DNA of 64,000 nucleotides. Origin: Fluviicola sp. GTDB lineage: Bacteria; Bacteroidota; Bacteroidia; Flavobacteriales_D; Crocinitomicaceae. The position numbers were made by a program, and so were the translations under genes. This document shows positions 53,470 to 62,230 of this stretch, piece by piece. Under the pieces are notes generated by a model. The model was not told the DNA's origin and did not search any database. It worked only from the letters and a program-made list of their open reading frames with translations. Positions within the stretch are counted from its first letter, which is position 1; the number at the start of each line of letters is the position of its first letter. The stretch is taken from contig NZ_JBCNJT010000002.1 in the NCBI RefSeq assembly GCF_039596395.1, positions 372,001 to 436,000 of the forward strand, given 5' to 3'.

Positions 53470-54168
53470 ATGTTACCAGAGGTTCACTTTCAGGATTTGG
53501 GGCTAATTGATTACCAGGAGGCCTGGGATTATCAGGAAAAGCTTTTCGGTGAAACCATTGCTTTGAAAATCGAGCGCAGGAACGAAACCAGCACGGAAGA
53601 AACCAAAAATCACCTGTTGTTTTGCGAGCATCCGCATGTGTTTACTTTAGGGAAAAGCGGTACGGAAGACCATTTACTCTTGAACGAAACCGGCCTGGAA
53701 GAGCACGACGCCAAATTCTATAAGATCAATCGCGGGGGCGATATTACGTATCACGGACCCGGACAATTGGTGGCTTACCCGCTTTTAGACCTCGATTATT
53801 TCTTCACGGATATCCACAAATACATGCGTTACCTGGAAGAAGCCGTTATCCAGGTGCTGGCACATTACGGAATCAAGGGAGAACGTTCACAGGGATTCAC
53901 CGGCGTTTGGATCGATCCGGAATTGCCTACTGCCCGAAAGATCTGTGCTATGGGCGTTAAATCATCGCGCTGGGTGACCATGCACGGGATCGGTTTCAAT
54001 ATCAATTCCAATCTTTCTTATTTTTCTCACATTGTGCCTTGCGGAATTGAAGATAAATCTGTAACTTCCTTGCAACAGGAACTTGGTAGAGCTGTTGATA
54101 TGCAGGAAGTAAAAGACCTCTTAAAGGAAAAACTAGCCTCCCAATTCGGATTCACTTACGCACAATAG
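53470..54168 (+). CDS. lipB: Octanoyltransferase LipB
   Basis: Moves octanoate from acyl carrier protein to the lipoyl domains of 2-oxoacid dehydrogenases and GcvH. The 232-residue protein from the ATG at 53470 (a TTG at 53464 is also in frame) has the family signature RGGDITYHGPGQLVAYP, the catalytic Lys in AMGVKSSRW followed by HGIGFNIN, and the acyl-accepting Cys in VPCGIED. Cytoplasmic. A serine hydrolase gene starts 2 bases after its stop. Confidence 0.95.
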   Translation: MLPEVHFQDLGLIDYQEAWDYQEKLFGETIALKIERRNETSTEETKNHLLFCEHPHVFTLGKSGTEDHLLLNETGLEEHDAKFYKINRGGDITYHGPGQLVAYPLLDLDYFFTDIHKYMRYLEEAVIQVLAHYGIKGERSQGFTGVWIDPELPTARKICAMGVKSSRWVTMHGIGFNINSNLSYFSHIVPCGIEDKSVTSLQQELGRAVDMQEVKDLLKEKLASQFGFTYAQ

Positions 54169-54170
54169 TC

Positions 54171-55400
54171 ATGAAACGCACCTTGCTCAAATGGTTAAAA
54201 CGAATCGGCTGGTTTGTCTTAATCCTCTTTTTATCTGTCAATATTTTCATTCTTCTAAGCGGCCGTTTTTACCTCTACAAAGGCATTTACTACACTTATT
54301 TGCAGGGAGAAACTTCGCCCACGATCTACGACCTGAATAAATTCTACAACGCAACGGTAAAAGCTCCGAAAAAAAGCGAACCCTGGAAGTTCGATCTGGT
54401 GAAAGGCGAACCACTCGGCAAAGAAGACCTGAAATATATGGATACGTGGATGACCTCTTCGTTCCTGGTCGTGAAAAATAATCAGGTTATTTACGAGCAT
54501 TATTGGGATGAACACCATCCGGAAACGGTTTCCAATTCCTTTTCTGCCGCAAAAACGGTGGTGAGTATCCTGATCGGAATCGCGCACGAAGAAGGCGCTA
54601 TCAAAAGCCTCGACGAACCGGTTTATCAATATATTCCGGAGTTTACAGGGAAAGGGAAAGAAAAAATCACCATTCGTCACCTGCTTGCCATGGCCTCGGG
54701 ACTCGACTGGACGGAAAGCGGGAAGAATCCCTTGTCGGAAAATGCCGAATCTTATTACGGCTGGGATCTGAGAGGATTGGTTACGCGTCAGCATGTGGAA
54801 CGTGCTCCGGGAAAAGAATTCATCTACCAAAGCGGGAATTCCCAACTGCTTGCTTTTATTCTTGAAAAAGCAACCGGAAAAGACCTGGCACAATATGCTT
54901 CCGAGAAATTATGGCAGCCTATGGGCGCCGAATCGGATGCATTCTGGAGTCTGGACAAGAAAAGCGGGGACGAAAAAGCATTCTGCTGTTTGTACAGCAC
55001 CACCCGCGACTTTGCACGCATCGGGAAAGTATTGGCCAATCATGGAAAATGGAACGACAAACAGGTAATTCCTGCTTCCTATTTTGATGAAATGGTTAAA
55101 AACCCGGTCATGTCAACGGAAGAAGGTGTTCCGAATACACGCTACGGATTGCATATCTGGACCTACATCAGTAACGGGCACCCGGTTTATTACTGCCGCG
55201 GAATCAAGGGCCAGTACATCATTGCTATCCCGGATGAACAACTCATCGTGGTACGTACCGGGCATAAACGCGCGCCGGATACAGATCCGAAAATCCTGGA
55301 AACCGAAAATACACAGGCAAACCGGGAGAAAATCGGCCATCCGTCCGACTTGTTCGAATACATCCGCATGGGAAGAAGCATAGCGGCTGCAAACAAATGA
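54171..55400 (+). CDS. Membrane-anchored serine hydrolase (beta-lactamase/PBP-like)
   Basis: A 409-residue protein with an N-terminal membrane anchor (about 12-30) and a class C beta-lactamase-like domain (Pfam beta-lactamase superfamily). The active-site Ser125-x-x-Lys128 is in NSFSAAKTV; a Tyr in FIYQSGN fits the YxN position; the C-terminal KTG equivalent is not clear (RGIKGQY). Proteins of this group include D-amino-acid amidases, esterases and 6-aminohexanoate-dimer hydrolase-like enzymes; the substrate is unknown. Its ATG is 2 bases after the lipB stop, suggesting co-transcription. Confidence 0.87.
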   Translation: MKRTLLKWLKRIGWFVLILFLSVNIFILLSGRFYLYKGIYYTYLQGETSPTIYDLNKFYNATVKAPKKSEPWKFDLVKGEPLGKEDLKYMDTWMTSSFLVVKNNQVIYEHYWDEHHPETVSNSFSAAKTVVSILIGIAHEEGAIKSLDEPVYQYIPEFTGKGKEKITIRHLLAMASGLDWTESGKNPLSENAESYYGWDLRGLVTRQHVERAPGKEFIYQSGNSQLLAFILEKATGKDLAQYASEKLWQPMGAESDAFWSLDKKSGDEKAFCCLYSTTRDFARIGKVLANHGKWNDKQVIPASYFDEMVKNPVMSTEEGVPNTRYGLHIWTYISNGHPVYYCRGIKGQYIIAIPDEQLIVVRTGHKRAPDTDPKILETENTQANREKIGHPSDLFEYIRMGRSIAAANK

Positions 55401-55440
55401 TTACTTTCATGCCCGCAAACAACCGGGCAATGAAGTACTG

Positions 55441-56874
55441 ATGGACCGCAAAAATTATACGAAATATTATTTTCCGCTCTTTTTCATCCTTTTGGGTTTT
55501 GTCCTGAAGGGATTATTCCTCGGCTCCAATTCCCTGGGCGGCGATGAACCGTTCAGTGTGTATCATTCACGGCAATCATTGGATCATCTTTTTAGTGTTT
55601 TCCAGAGTGAGAACAATCCGCCGCTGCATTTCCTGGTATTGCATTATTGGATCAGGATGTTCGGTATTTCTGAACTTTCGGTGCGGATGCCTTCACTGAT
55701 TTTCAGTGCTTTTACGGTATTGTTTATCTACCGGATCGGGTTGCGATTCTTCAACCTGCGCGTGGCGGTTATTGCCTCCATCCTGTTTACTTTCTCCACT
55801 TACCAGGTCCTGTATGCACACGAAGCAAGAGCTTACGCACTCATGGGTTTCCTTACCTCCGTTTCCATGTACTACTACCTGGAAATCATCCATTCGAAAA
55901 ACAGCAATCGCTGGAAATTATGCTGGTTCTTCCTGGCAAACACCTTATTGATCTACACACACTTTTTCGGGTTTTTCATCCTGTTCATTCAATTCTTCTT
56001 TATCCTTTTCCAACGGAAATTACTCCGCGAGTATTACCGCTTCCTGATTTTGTTCGTAGTAGTTATGCTCATCGCTTATTCGCCCTATATCTGGACAGTT
56101 CTAAACCGTTTCTCCAGTTCTGCCGGCGGAACCTGGGTAGCGCCTCCAAGCGGGATGAATGCACTTTATGAAATGTTGCGGGCGTTTAGCAATGCACCGG
56201 TAACCGCTGTGTTTACACTTGCAGGAATGGTTGCTGGGTTGATTATTTTAGTTGTAAAACGCAAACAAAATCCCAACCGGCTGGCAACCAGACTCATTCT
56301 CTGCTGGTTCTACATTCCGTTCTTATTCATGTTTGTGATCTCGTTTTGGATTCCCATGTTCCTGGACCGCTACCTGATGTTTATTGCCGTCGGTTTCCCG
56401 GTTCTGGTAGCTGTTTCCACAGATTTCATCATTCAAAAGCCGAAACTAAGACTCCTGATTCCGGGATTTATCTGTTTATTGTTTATCGTTACTGTAAAAC
56501 CTGATAAGACCAACAAACGCGAAGTGAGGCAAACGGTTCAGTTGGTCAAACAACTGGAAAATAAAGAAACACTTGTTTTGGTTGTCCCGGTTCATTTCTC
56601 ACTCAACTTCATTTATTATTATGACCGGAATCTGTTCAAGCTTCCCGATATGGAATTGGTCCAACGGAAATTGAGTAAACGAAACCTTTACTGCATCAAC
56701 AGCCTGGAATGGATCGATTACAAAGCTGCAAAACGCATTGTTCTGGTAGACGCCGCCAGTAATTTCTCCGCTCCTAACAACAACATTCTGAACACATTGA
56801 ATGCCGGATTCAATCAAACGAATAAGCACCACATCGAAGAAATTTTCGACATCTACGAGTTCGAAGCCAAATAA
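55441..56874 (+). CDS. GT39-like multi-pass glycosyltransferase
   Basis: A 477-residue protein with about ten membrane helices. The first periplasmic loop has the catalytic-type Asp35-Glu36 (LGGDEPFSV), and the later motifs NNPPLHFLVLHYW, LSVRMPSL and YAHEARAYAL are typical of GT-C family 39/83-type polyprenyl-phosphate sugar transferases in Bacteroidota. It should add a sugar from a lipid-linked donor in the periplasm, possibly to lipid A, a glycan or a protein. It lies 40 bases after the serine hydrolase, near the MBOAT operon. It resembles the gene at 18513. Confidence 0.88.
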   Translation: MDRKNYTKYYFPLFFILLGFVLKGLFLGSNSLGGDEPFSVYHSRQSLDHLFSVFQSENNPPLHFLVLHYWIRMFGISELSVRMPSLIFSAFTVLFIYRIGLRFFNLRVAVIASILFTFSTYQVLYAHEARAYALMGFLTSVSMYYYLEIIHSKNSNRWKLCWFFLANTLLIYTHFFGFFILFIQFFFILFQRKLLREYYRFLILFVVVMLIAYSPYIWTVLNRFSSSAGGTWVAPPSGMNALYEMLRAFSNAPVTAVFTLAGMVAGLIILVVKRKQNPNRLATRLILCWFYIPFLFMFVISFWIPMFLDRYLMFIAVGFPVLVAVSTDFIIQKPKLRLLIPGFICLLFIVTVKPDKTNKREVRQTVQLVKQLENKETLVLVVPVHFSLNFIYYYDRNLFKLPDMELVQRKLSKRNLYCINSLEWIDYKAAKRIVLVDAASNFSAPNNNILNTLNAGFNQTNKHHIEEIFDIYEFEAK

Positions 56875-56919
56875 ACAATCCATCCCGAACGTTGAAGGAG
56901 GAGATAGCCAACAAATGAT

Positions 56920-56927
56920 TAACTTTG
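56920..56927 (+). promoter_or_regulatory. Promoter -7 element of the 56950 gene
   Basis: TAACTTTG at 56920-56927 matches TAnnTTTG and lies 22 bases before the ATG at 56950. Confidence 0.45.
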
Positions 56928-56949
56928 CAATCCAAAATAAGTTGAAGCC

Positions 56950-57360
56950 ATGCGCGAAGAATTAAAAGGTCCCGTAGTTGAAAATGTAAAAGTGGTAGTT
57001 GTGCCCGAAATCAATGAAGAAGGCGGAACACAGCATTATGTCTACCTGTTGAATTTACGTGACGACATCATGGAAGGAATTATCATTACCAGTCGTGGGT
57101 ATGGCGAAGATGTGAACACCGGTGAGAAAATCAAAACCTCTACTTTACGTCATTCCCTGGAAGTACTTTTACCGAATGAAGCGGCGAAAATCGAACCGAT
57201 TATGGAAGAGGTTTTCGGGCTTACCAACGAATACTGGGTTTCATTTTGGGCAGACGATGTGATGTACGACAAGCGTTTTATCTTCCTTCCGGAAACGATC
57301 AATGAAAAGAATATGACTACTATCCCGAAATTGGGTGGAAAAGGGGTGATGATCGGATGA
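56950..57360 (+). CDS. Conserved small protein of unknown function
   Basis: A 136-residue acidic cytoplasmic protein without signal peptide or membrane helix: VENVKVVVVPEINEEGGTQHYVYLLN, DDIMEGIIITSRGYG, TLRHSLEVLLPNEAAKIEPI, NEYWVSFWADDVMYDKRFIF. I recognise no domain. It looks like a well-conserved Bacteroidota gene of normal composition with its own promoter. It ends before a 16-bp tandem repeat and a bidirectional terminator. Confidence 0.75.
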   Translation: MREELKGPVVENVKVVVVPEINEEGGTQHYVYLLNLRDDIMEGIIITSRGYGEDVNTGEKIKTSTLRHSLEVLLPNEAAKIEPIMEEVFGLTNEYWVSFWADDVMYDKRFIFLPETINEKNMTTIPKLGGKGVMIG

Positions 57361-57361
57361 T

Positions 57362-57433
57362 TGGACTTCAGGATATCAGGACTTTAGGATATTAGGACAT
57401 TAGGATATTAAGACATTAGGATATTAAGACTTT
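57362..57433. repeat. 16-bp tandem repeat, about 4.5 copies
   Basis: Copies start at 57362 (diverged), 57378, 57394 and 57410, followed by a half copy at 57426-57433. The unit is close to AGGACATTAGGATATT. Inverted, diverged copies lie on the other side of the terminator at 57481-57520. Confidence 0.85.
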
Positions 57434-57440
57434 GAAAATA

Positions 57441-57469
57441 GAAAGCCCGGTGAATTTCACCGGGCTTTC
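57441..57469. terminator. Bidirectional terminator between 56950 gene and hppD
   Basis: A perfect 14-bp stem (GAAAGCCCGGTGAA and TTCACCGGGCTTTC) with a single-base apex. It lies between convergent genes and is flanked by the inverted repeat arrays. Confidence 0.85.
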
Positions 57470-57480
57470 TTATATTAATA

Positions 57481-57520
57481 TAAGTCCAGAAGTCTTAAGG
57501 TCTTAAAATCCTGATACCTC
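57481..57520. repeat. Inverted diverged copies of the 16-bp repeat
   Basis: AAGTCTTAAGGTCTTAAAAT and neighbouring bases read on the minus strand as ATTTTAAGACCTTAAGACTT, the same word family as the array at 57362-57433. This makes an inverted-repeat structure with the terminator in the middle. Confidence 0.65.
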
Positions 57521-58684
57521 TTAAAGCGTTCCACGCTTTTCCTGCTCTCTTTCAATGGATTCGAACAAAGCTTTGAAGTTTCCTGCTCCGAACCCTCTTG
57601 CTCCCATTCGCTGAATCACTTCGAAGAAAACAGTCGGACGGTCTTCTACCGGTTTTGTAAAGATCTGCAGCAAATAACCTTCGTCATCCGCATCGATCAT
57701 AATTCCCAGTTTCTGCAACTCGTTGATATCTTCCTTGAATTTGTTCATGTGGTCTTTCAAACGCTCCGGAATTGCATCGTAATATGCCTGAGGAGGTGTT
57801 GATAAGAACTCCACCCCGCGGGAACGCATATCCGCTACCGTTTGGATGATATCGTCTGTTGCCACTGCAAGGTGCTGAACTCCTTCTCCTTCGTAAAAAT
57901 CAATGTATTCTTCGATTTGAGAACGTTTTTTTCCTTCCGCCGGTTCGTTGATCGGGAATTTAATACGTCCGTTCCCGTTCGACATTACTTTCGACATCAA
58001 AGCAGAATACTCGGTAGTGATCTGTTTGTCATCGAATGACAGGAAGTTTACGAATCCCATGATATCTTCGAACCATTTTACTGCTTCGTTCATTCTGTTC
58101 CACCCGGTATTTCCTACCATGTGGTCAATGAATTTCAATCCAACCGGAGCCGGATTGTAAGCTGTTTTATGCTCTACATAACCCGGAAGGAAAATTCCCG
58201 TGTAATTTTTGCGCTCCACGAAAACGAAAACCGTTTCACCGTAAGCCCCGTAAATTCCGGAACGAACCACCTCTCCGTGTTCGTCTGATTCAACCATCGG
58301 CTCAAAGAAAGACTTCGCTCCTCTTTTGGTTGTTTCTTCGTATGATTTTCTGGCATCTTCTACCCAAAGCGCGATCACTTTTACTCCGTCACCGTGTTTT
58401 TTCACGTGTTCCCCGATCGGTGAATCGCTCTTCAATGCAGTTGTAAGTACAATGCGGATCTTGTCTTGTTTCAATACATAAGAAGCGCGGTCTTTCACAC
58501 CTGTTTCCAATCCAGCGTAAGCCAAATCCTGGAAACCGAATGCTGTTTTATAATAGTGAGCCGCCTGTTTCGCGTTACCTACATAAAACTCCACGTAATC
58601 AGTTCCCAGCAAAGGTAAAAAGTCTTGTGCGCCTTCAAAAATTTTCTCTAATCCGTATTCTACGTTTTTAATTTCGTTACTCAT
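57521..58684 (-). CDS. hppD: 4-hydroxyphenylpyruvate dioxygenase
   Basis: Converts 4-hydroxyphenylpyruvate and O2 to homogentisate and CO2, the second step of tyrosine degradation. The 387-residue protein has two vicinal-oxygen-chelate domains; the iron ligands are His188 (FIDHMVGN), His271 (GVQHLAVAT) and Glu355 (FFEVIQRMG). The C-terminal RGFGAGNFKALFESIE segment closes the active site. It is downstream of hmgA on the same strand, with a repeat-filled 97-bp gap. Confidence 0.96.
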   Translation of the reverse strand: MSNEIKNVEYGLEKIFEGAQDFLPLLGTDYVEFYVGNAKQAAHYYKTAFGFQDLAYAGLETGVKDRASYVLKQDKIRIVLTTALKSDSPIGEHVKKHGDGVKVIALWVEDARKSYEETTKRGAKSFFEPMVESDEHGEVVRSGIYGAYGETVFVFVERKNYTGIFLPGYVEHKTAYNPAPVGLKFIDHMVGNTGWNRMNEAVKWFEDIMGFVNFLSFDDKQITTEYSALMSKVMSNGNGRIKFPINEPAEGKKRSQIEEYIDFYEGEGVQHLAVATDDIIQTVADMRSRGVEFLSTPPQAYYDAIPERLKDHMNKFKEDINELQKLGIMIDADDEGYLLQIFTKPVEDRPTVFFEVIQRMGARGFGAGNFKALFESIEREQEKRGTL

Positions 58685-58689
58685 ATTTT

Positions 58690-58774
58690 TTATTTAAATG
58701 TTTTACATTTCTCCCCTTGAGGGGAGATTAAGAGGGGTGGTAGCCATCCCCCTTTGTCCCCCTTTAAAGGGGGA
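58690..58774. repeat. Three consecutive C/G-rich hairpins between hmgA and hppD
   Basis: CTCCCCT-TG-AGGGGAG at 58711-58726, an AGGGG...CCCCCT arm pair around 58732-58752, and the perfect palindrome CCCCCTTTAAAGGGGG at 58758-58773. These words are, from memory, part of a dispersed repeat common in Bacteroidota genomes. They are oriented within a two-gene unit, so they may set the ratio of the two mRNAs. Confidence 0.75.
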
Positions 58775-58781
58775 AACAATG

Positions 58782-59942
58782 TTACTTATCCAGCCAACTT
58801 GTTGCGTAGGAATCGTCTTCCATATCAACAGCCGCCTGTGTTAATTTTAATGGTCTGAAAGTATCTACCATCACGGCAAGTTCTTTCGTTTCTGTTTGCC
58901 CGATACTTCTTTCGTAAGCTCCCGGATGCGGCCCGTGAGGAATTCCACCCGGATGCAGGGAAATGTATCCTTTCTCCACGTGGTTTCTGCTCATAAAGTC
59001 ACCGTCTACATAATACAGCAACTCATCGGAATCGATATTACTGTGGTTGTAAGGTGCAGGAATGGAAAGCGGATGATAATCGTACATTCTCGGAACGAAT
59101 GAGCAAACCACGAAATTGTGTGCCTCAAACGTTTGGTGCACCGGCGGTGGCTGGTGAACTCGTCCGGTAATCGGTTCGAAATCATGGATCGAAAAAGCAT
59201 ACGGGAAATTGTACCCATCCCAGCCTACTACGTCGAACGGATGCGAAGCATATTCCAATTCGTGCAGCATGTTCTCTTTTTTGATCTTGATGATGAAGCT
59301 TCCCAGTTCATCGTGCGTTTCCAGTTCGGTCGGTCCTCTGAAATCGCGTTCACAGAACGGAGAATGCTCCAGCAACTGTCCGAACTTATTGCGGTAATTG
59401 CGCGGAGTTAAGATCGGGGAAAACGATTCTACAATGAACAAGCGGTTTTTCTCTGTTTCAAACTCCATCTGGTAGATCATTCCGCGTGGAATAACCAGGT
59501 AATCCCCGTAACTGAACGGAATGTTCCCAAGCATCGTTCGCAATTTTCCGCTTCCTTCGTGGATGAAGATTACTTCATCGGCATCTGCATTCTTATAAAA
59601 ATAGGTCTGCATCGACTTTTTAGGTGCTGCAAGCGCAATATTCAGGTCATTATTGAACAACACGATTTCGCGGGAATCCAGAAAATCATCTTTGGGCGCC
59701 ACATTATACCCTTTCAGCATGCGTGAAGTAATGTTCTTATTCACTGCAGGAACCGGGGTCAAATCTTTCAATTCCTTCACGGATCTAACCATTGTCGGAC
59801 GATGTACATGGTACAACAAGGAAGAAAAACCGTGGAATCCTTCCGTACCGAACAATTGTTCGTAGTACAAATCACCGGATTCCTTTCGGAATTGAGTATG
59901 TCTTTTAGGAGGAATTTTCCCCAAATGATAGTAAAAAGGCAT
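58782..59942 (-). CDS. hmgA: Homogentisate 1,2-dioxygenase
   Basis: Opens the ring of homogentisate to maleylacetoacetate, the third step of tyrosine degradation. The 386-residue protein has the cupin fold with the histidine-rich HPGGIPHGPHPG segment near residues 330-345 and the Glu in ELLYYVDGDFM region, which carry the iron. The VDGDFMSRN motif and VVGWDGYNFPY stretch are typical. It is shorter than the animal enzyme, as usual in this phylum. With hppD it forms a catabolic pair; the next enzymes (isomerase, fumarylacetoacetase) are not in the window. Confidence 0.94.
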   Translation of the reverse strand: MPFYYHLGKIPPKRHTQFRKESGDLYYEQLFGTEGFHGFSSLLYHVHRPTMVRSVKELKDLTPVPAVNKNITSRMLKGYNVAPKDDFLDSREIVLFNNDLNIALAAPKKSMQTYFYKNADADEVIFIHEGSGKLRTMLGNIPFSYGDYLVIPRGMIYQMEFETEKNRLFIVESFSPILTPRNYRNKFGQLLEHSPFCERDFRGPTELETHDELGSFIIKIKKENMLHELEYASHPFDVVGWDGYNFPYAFSIHDFEPITGRVHQPPPVHQTFEAHNFVVCSFVPRMYDYHPLSIPAPYNHSNIDSDELLYYVDGDFMSRNHVEKGYISLHPGGIPHGPHPGAYERSIGQTETKELAVMVDTFRPLKLTQAAVDMEDDSYATSWLDK

Positions 59943-60130
59943 GTTTCTTTATTTAGTTTTTAACAATTCGACGATAACAGGGAATACCTGCTCATTCGGG
60001 TTTCCGAATAAGTAACCACATGAGTTTTAGCATCAATTCCAACCACATAGTATCTGAAAGTTACACAAAAATACCGACAAAAAGGGAACTAAAAAATGAG
60101 AATTGTCAGTTTTTAACCGAAAGTGAAAAC

Positions 60131-60160
60131 TTTCATTCCATTGAAAAAAAAGTATATTTG
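60131..60160 (+). promoter_or_regulatory. Promoter of the threonine dehydrogenase gene
   Basis: TATATTTG at 60153-60160 is a close match to TAnnTTTG, with TTTC 18 bases upstream (60131-60134) at the -33 position. The ATG is at 60178. The remainder of the 235-bp gap shows no ORF. Confidence 0.5.
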
Positions 60161-60177
60161 CGCTCAAATCGCACCCC

Positions 60178-61110
60178 ATGAAAAAAATTCTGGTTTTAGG
60201 TTCCTGCGGACAAATTGGTACTGAGCTGGTATTGGCACTGAGAGAGAAATTTGGTGCTCAAAACGTTGTCGCTGCTGATTTAAAAGATGAATGTCCCGAT
60301 AACCTTGCAAACGGACCATATATCCAATTGGATGCTTTGAATAAAGAGTTGGTTCGTTCCTATATTATCGAACAACAATTCTCCGACGTTTACCTGTTGG
60401 CCGCATTGCTTTCGGCTACGGCAGAGAAAAACCCGGATTTTGCATGGAAACTGAACATGGAAAGCCTGTTCATTATTTTGGATCTTGCCAAGGAAGGGCA
60501 TATTTCCAAAATTTTCTGGCCTTCATCGATTGCGGTTTTCGGACCTACAACACCACGAAACCATACTCCGCAATTCACCGTGATGGAACCAAGTACAGTT
60601 TACGGGATCTCCAAACAAGCCGGGGAAAGATGGTGCGAATATTACTTCAATAAATTCGGTGTGGATGTACGCAGTATCCGTTACCCGGGACTGATTTCCT
60701 ACAAAAGTCTTCCGGGCGGCGGTACAACGGATTATGCGGTAGACATTTATTATAAGGCAAAGGCAGGAGAGCATTTCACCTGTTTCCTGAAAGAAGATAC
60801 GGCGTTGCCGATGATGTTTATGGATGATGCGATCCGTGCCACGATTGAACTGATGGAAGCACCTGCTGAAAAAGTGAAAATCCGTTCCAGCTATAACCTT
60901 TCCGCACTGAGCTTTACACCGAAACAAATTTTTGAAAGCATTAAGAAGGTAGTTCCTTCTTTTACAATTAGTTACGATCCGGATTTCAGACAGGCAATCG
61001 CTGATTCCTGGCCTGCTTCTATTGATGACTCAGCCGCACGCGAAAATTGGGGTTGGGAAGAACGTTATGATTTAGACAAAACGACCCGTGAAATGTTAAA
61101 TAACTTATAG
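60178..61110 (+). CDS. SDR-type L-threonine 3-dehydrogenase
   Basis: A 310-residue NAD-dependent enzyme of the extended SDR/epimerase class that oxidises L-threonine to 2-amino-3-oxobutyrate. Gly8-x-x-Gly11-x-x-Gly14 is the NAD motif, Tyr142-xxx-Lys146 the catalytic pair, and FGPTTPRNHTPQ is the signature stretch that separates SDR-type threonine dehydrogenases from sugar epimerases. The C-terminal WPASIDDSAARENWGW segment is also family-typical. Cytoplasmic; monocistronic by context. The partner 2-amino-3-ketobutyrate CoA ligase is not in the window. Confidence 0.92.
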   Translation: MKKILVLGSCGQIGTELVLALREKFGAQNVVAADLKDECPDNLANGPYIQLDALNKELVRSYIIEQQFSDVYLLAALLSATAEKNPDFAWKLNMESLFIILDLAKEGHISKIFWPSSIAVFGPTTPRNHTPQFTVMEPSTVYGISKQAGERWCEYYFNKFGVDVRSIRYPGLISYKSLPGGGTTDYAVDIYYKAKAGEHFTCFLKEDTALPMMFMDDAIRATIELMEAPAEKVKIRSSYNLSALSFTPKQIFESIKKVVPSFTISYDPDFRQAIADSWPASIDDSAARENWGWEERYDLDKTTREMLNNL

Positions 61111-61244
61111 TTAGAGTTTAAAAAAATCAAACTGTTCATTGTTAATCGAAAAAAAAAAGCACTTCAGCGAAATTTTGTATGTATTTAGGCAACTGTACCA
61201 AAATAATTCTATCTTTAGAATGCGCTACAAAACTAATTCAAAAC

Positions 61245-62123
61245 ATGTGGAAGTATAAACAAGTCGGACTCGTTGTTTTTTTCCTGTCACTACTTATGAC
61301 CGCCAAGGCATCCCCAATCACTGATCAGGATGGTAAGCTGAATGTTACAGATGAAAAAGGAAGAAAACAGGGCAAGTGGATTTACTATGGTAAAGACCGT
61401 CCTGATTCCGGTGTTCCCGCAAACGGTAAGGTAGAAGAAGGCAAATACGTGGATGACCGTAAGGAAGGCATTTGGATCAAATATCATACGGATGGAATTA
61501 CTCCGTCTCTCAAAGGAAATTACGAAAACAACCGTCCGAAAGGACAATTTACCCGTTACTGGGCGAATGGCCAGCCGAAAGAAAAAGGCAATTTCGAAAA
61601 GAACATCTATAAAGATTCATTGATTCGTTATTACGAAAACGGCCAGCCGTCTTATCAGGGGAAATACAACGAAATCGGGAAAGAGAACGGGAAAATCCGT
61701 TACTACTATCCGAACGGGCAGTTGGAATACGAATACGATTCAAACAACGGTGTAATTTCCGGAAAAGCGGTACGTTATTACGAAAACGGTGACGTAAAAG
61801 AGATTTCTTATTACGATGGTTCAGGTAACCAAACCAAAACAGAAACAAAAGAACCGGTTCACCCGATGGTGAAGGTGAAGGACCCGAGCCAATCCAAGGA
61901 AAAAGCTCCTGCAATCAATGGAACTCCTAAAACACAAGGTGTGAAATGGGCTCCTAACGGATATAACAAAGTTTACAACAGTGACGGAGAAATCTGGCAA
62001 GACGGAGATTTCAAGAACGGCGCACTTTGGGATGGAAAAGTATATGTCTATGACAGCGATGGAATCCTTCTGAAAGTTAAAGTCTACAAAGGTGGTGTAT
62101 ACCATTCGGACGGACAATTATAA
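61245..62123 (+). CDS. Exported MORN-variant (YwqK-like) repeat protein
   Basis: A 292-residue secreted protein. I start it at the ATG at 61245, which gives a signal peptide ending MTAKA; an upstream in-frame ATG at 61179 adds 22 residues with no signal-like features. At least five MORN_2-type repeats follow, each with the pattern YYxNGQxxxxGxY (RYWANGQPKEKGNF, RYYENGQPSYQGKY, RYYYPNGQLEYEY, RYYENGDVKEISYY). Such proteins are often annotated as YwqK-family antitoxins from Bacillus context, but in Bacteroidota this is only a fold label. The C-terminal domain has a further repeat. Function unknown. A terminator follows at 62158. Confidence 0.85.
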   Translation: MWKYKQVGLVVFFLSLLMTAKASPITDQDGKLNVTDEKGRKQGKWIYYGKDRPDSGVPANGKVEEGKYVDDRKEGIWIKYHTDGITPSLKGNYENNRPKGQFTRYWANGQPKEKGNFEKNIYKDSLIRYYENGQPSYQGKYNEIGKENGKIRYYYPNGQLEYEYDSNNGVISGKAVRYYENGDVKEISYYDGSGNQTKTETKEPVHPMVKVKDPSQSKEKAPAINGTPKTQGVKWAPNGYNKVYNSDGEIWQDGDFKNGALWDGKVYVYDSDGILLKVKVYKGGVYHSDGQL

Positions 62124-62157
62124 AACGCAACCGAAGCAAACTTTATATAAATGGAAG

Positions 62158-62187
62158 TCCCTTCTACTCCGGTGGAAGGGATTTTTT
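62158..62187 (+). terminator. Terminator after the MORN-variant gene
   Basis: TCCCTTC (62158-62164) pairs with GAAGGGA (62175-62181), and six T follow. It lies about 35 bases after the stop. Confidence 0.8.
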
Positions 62188-62230
62188 GTTTCAACCTCAT
62201 GGAATAATAAACCTCATAGAATGGTAATTG

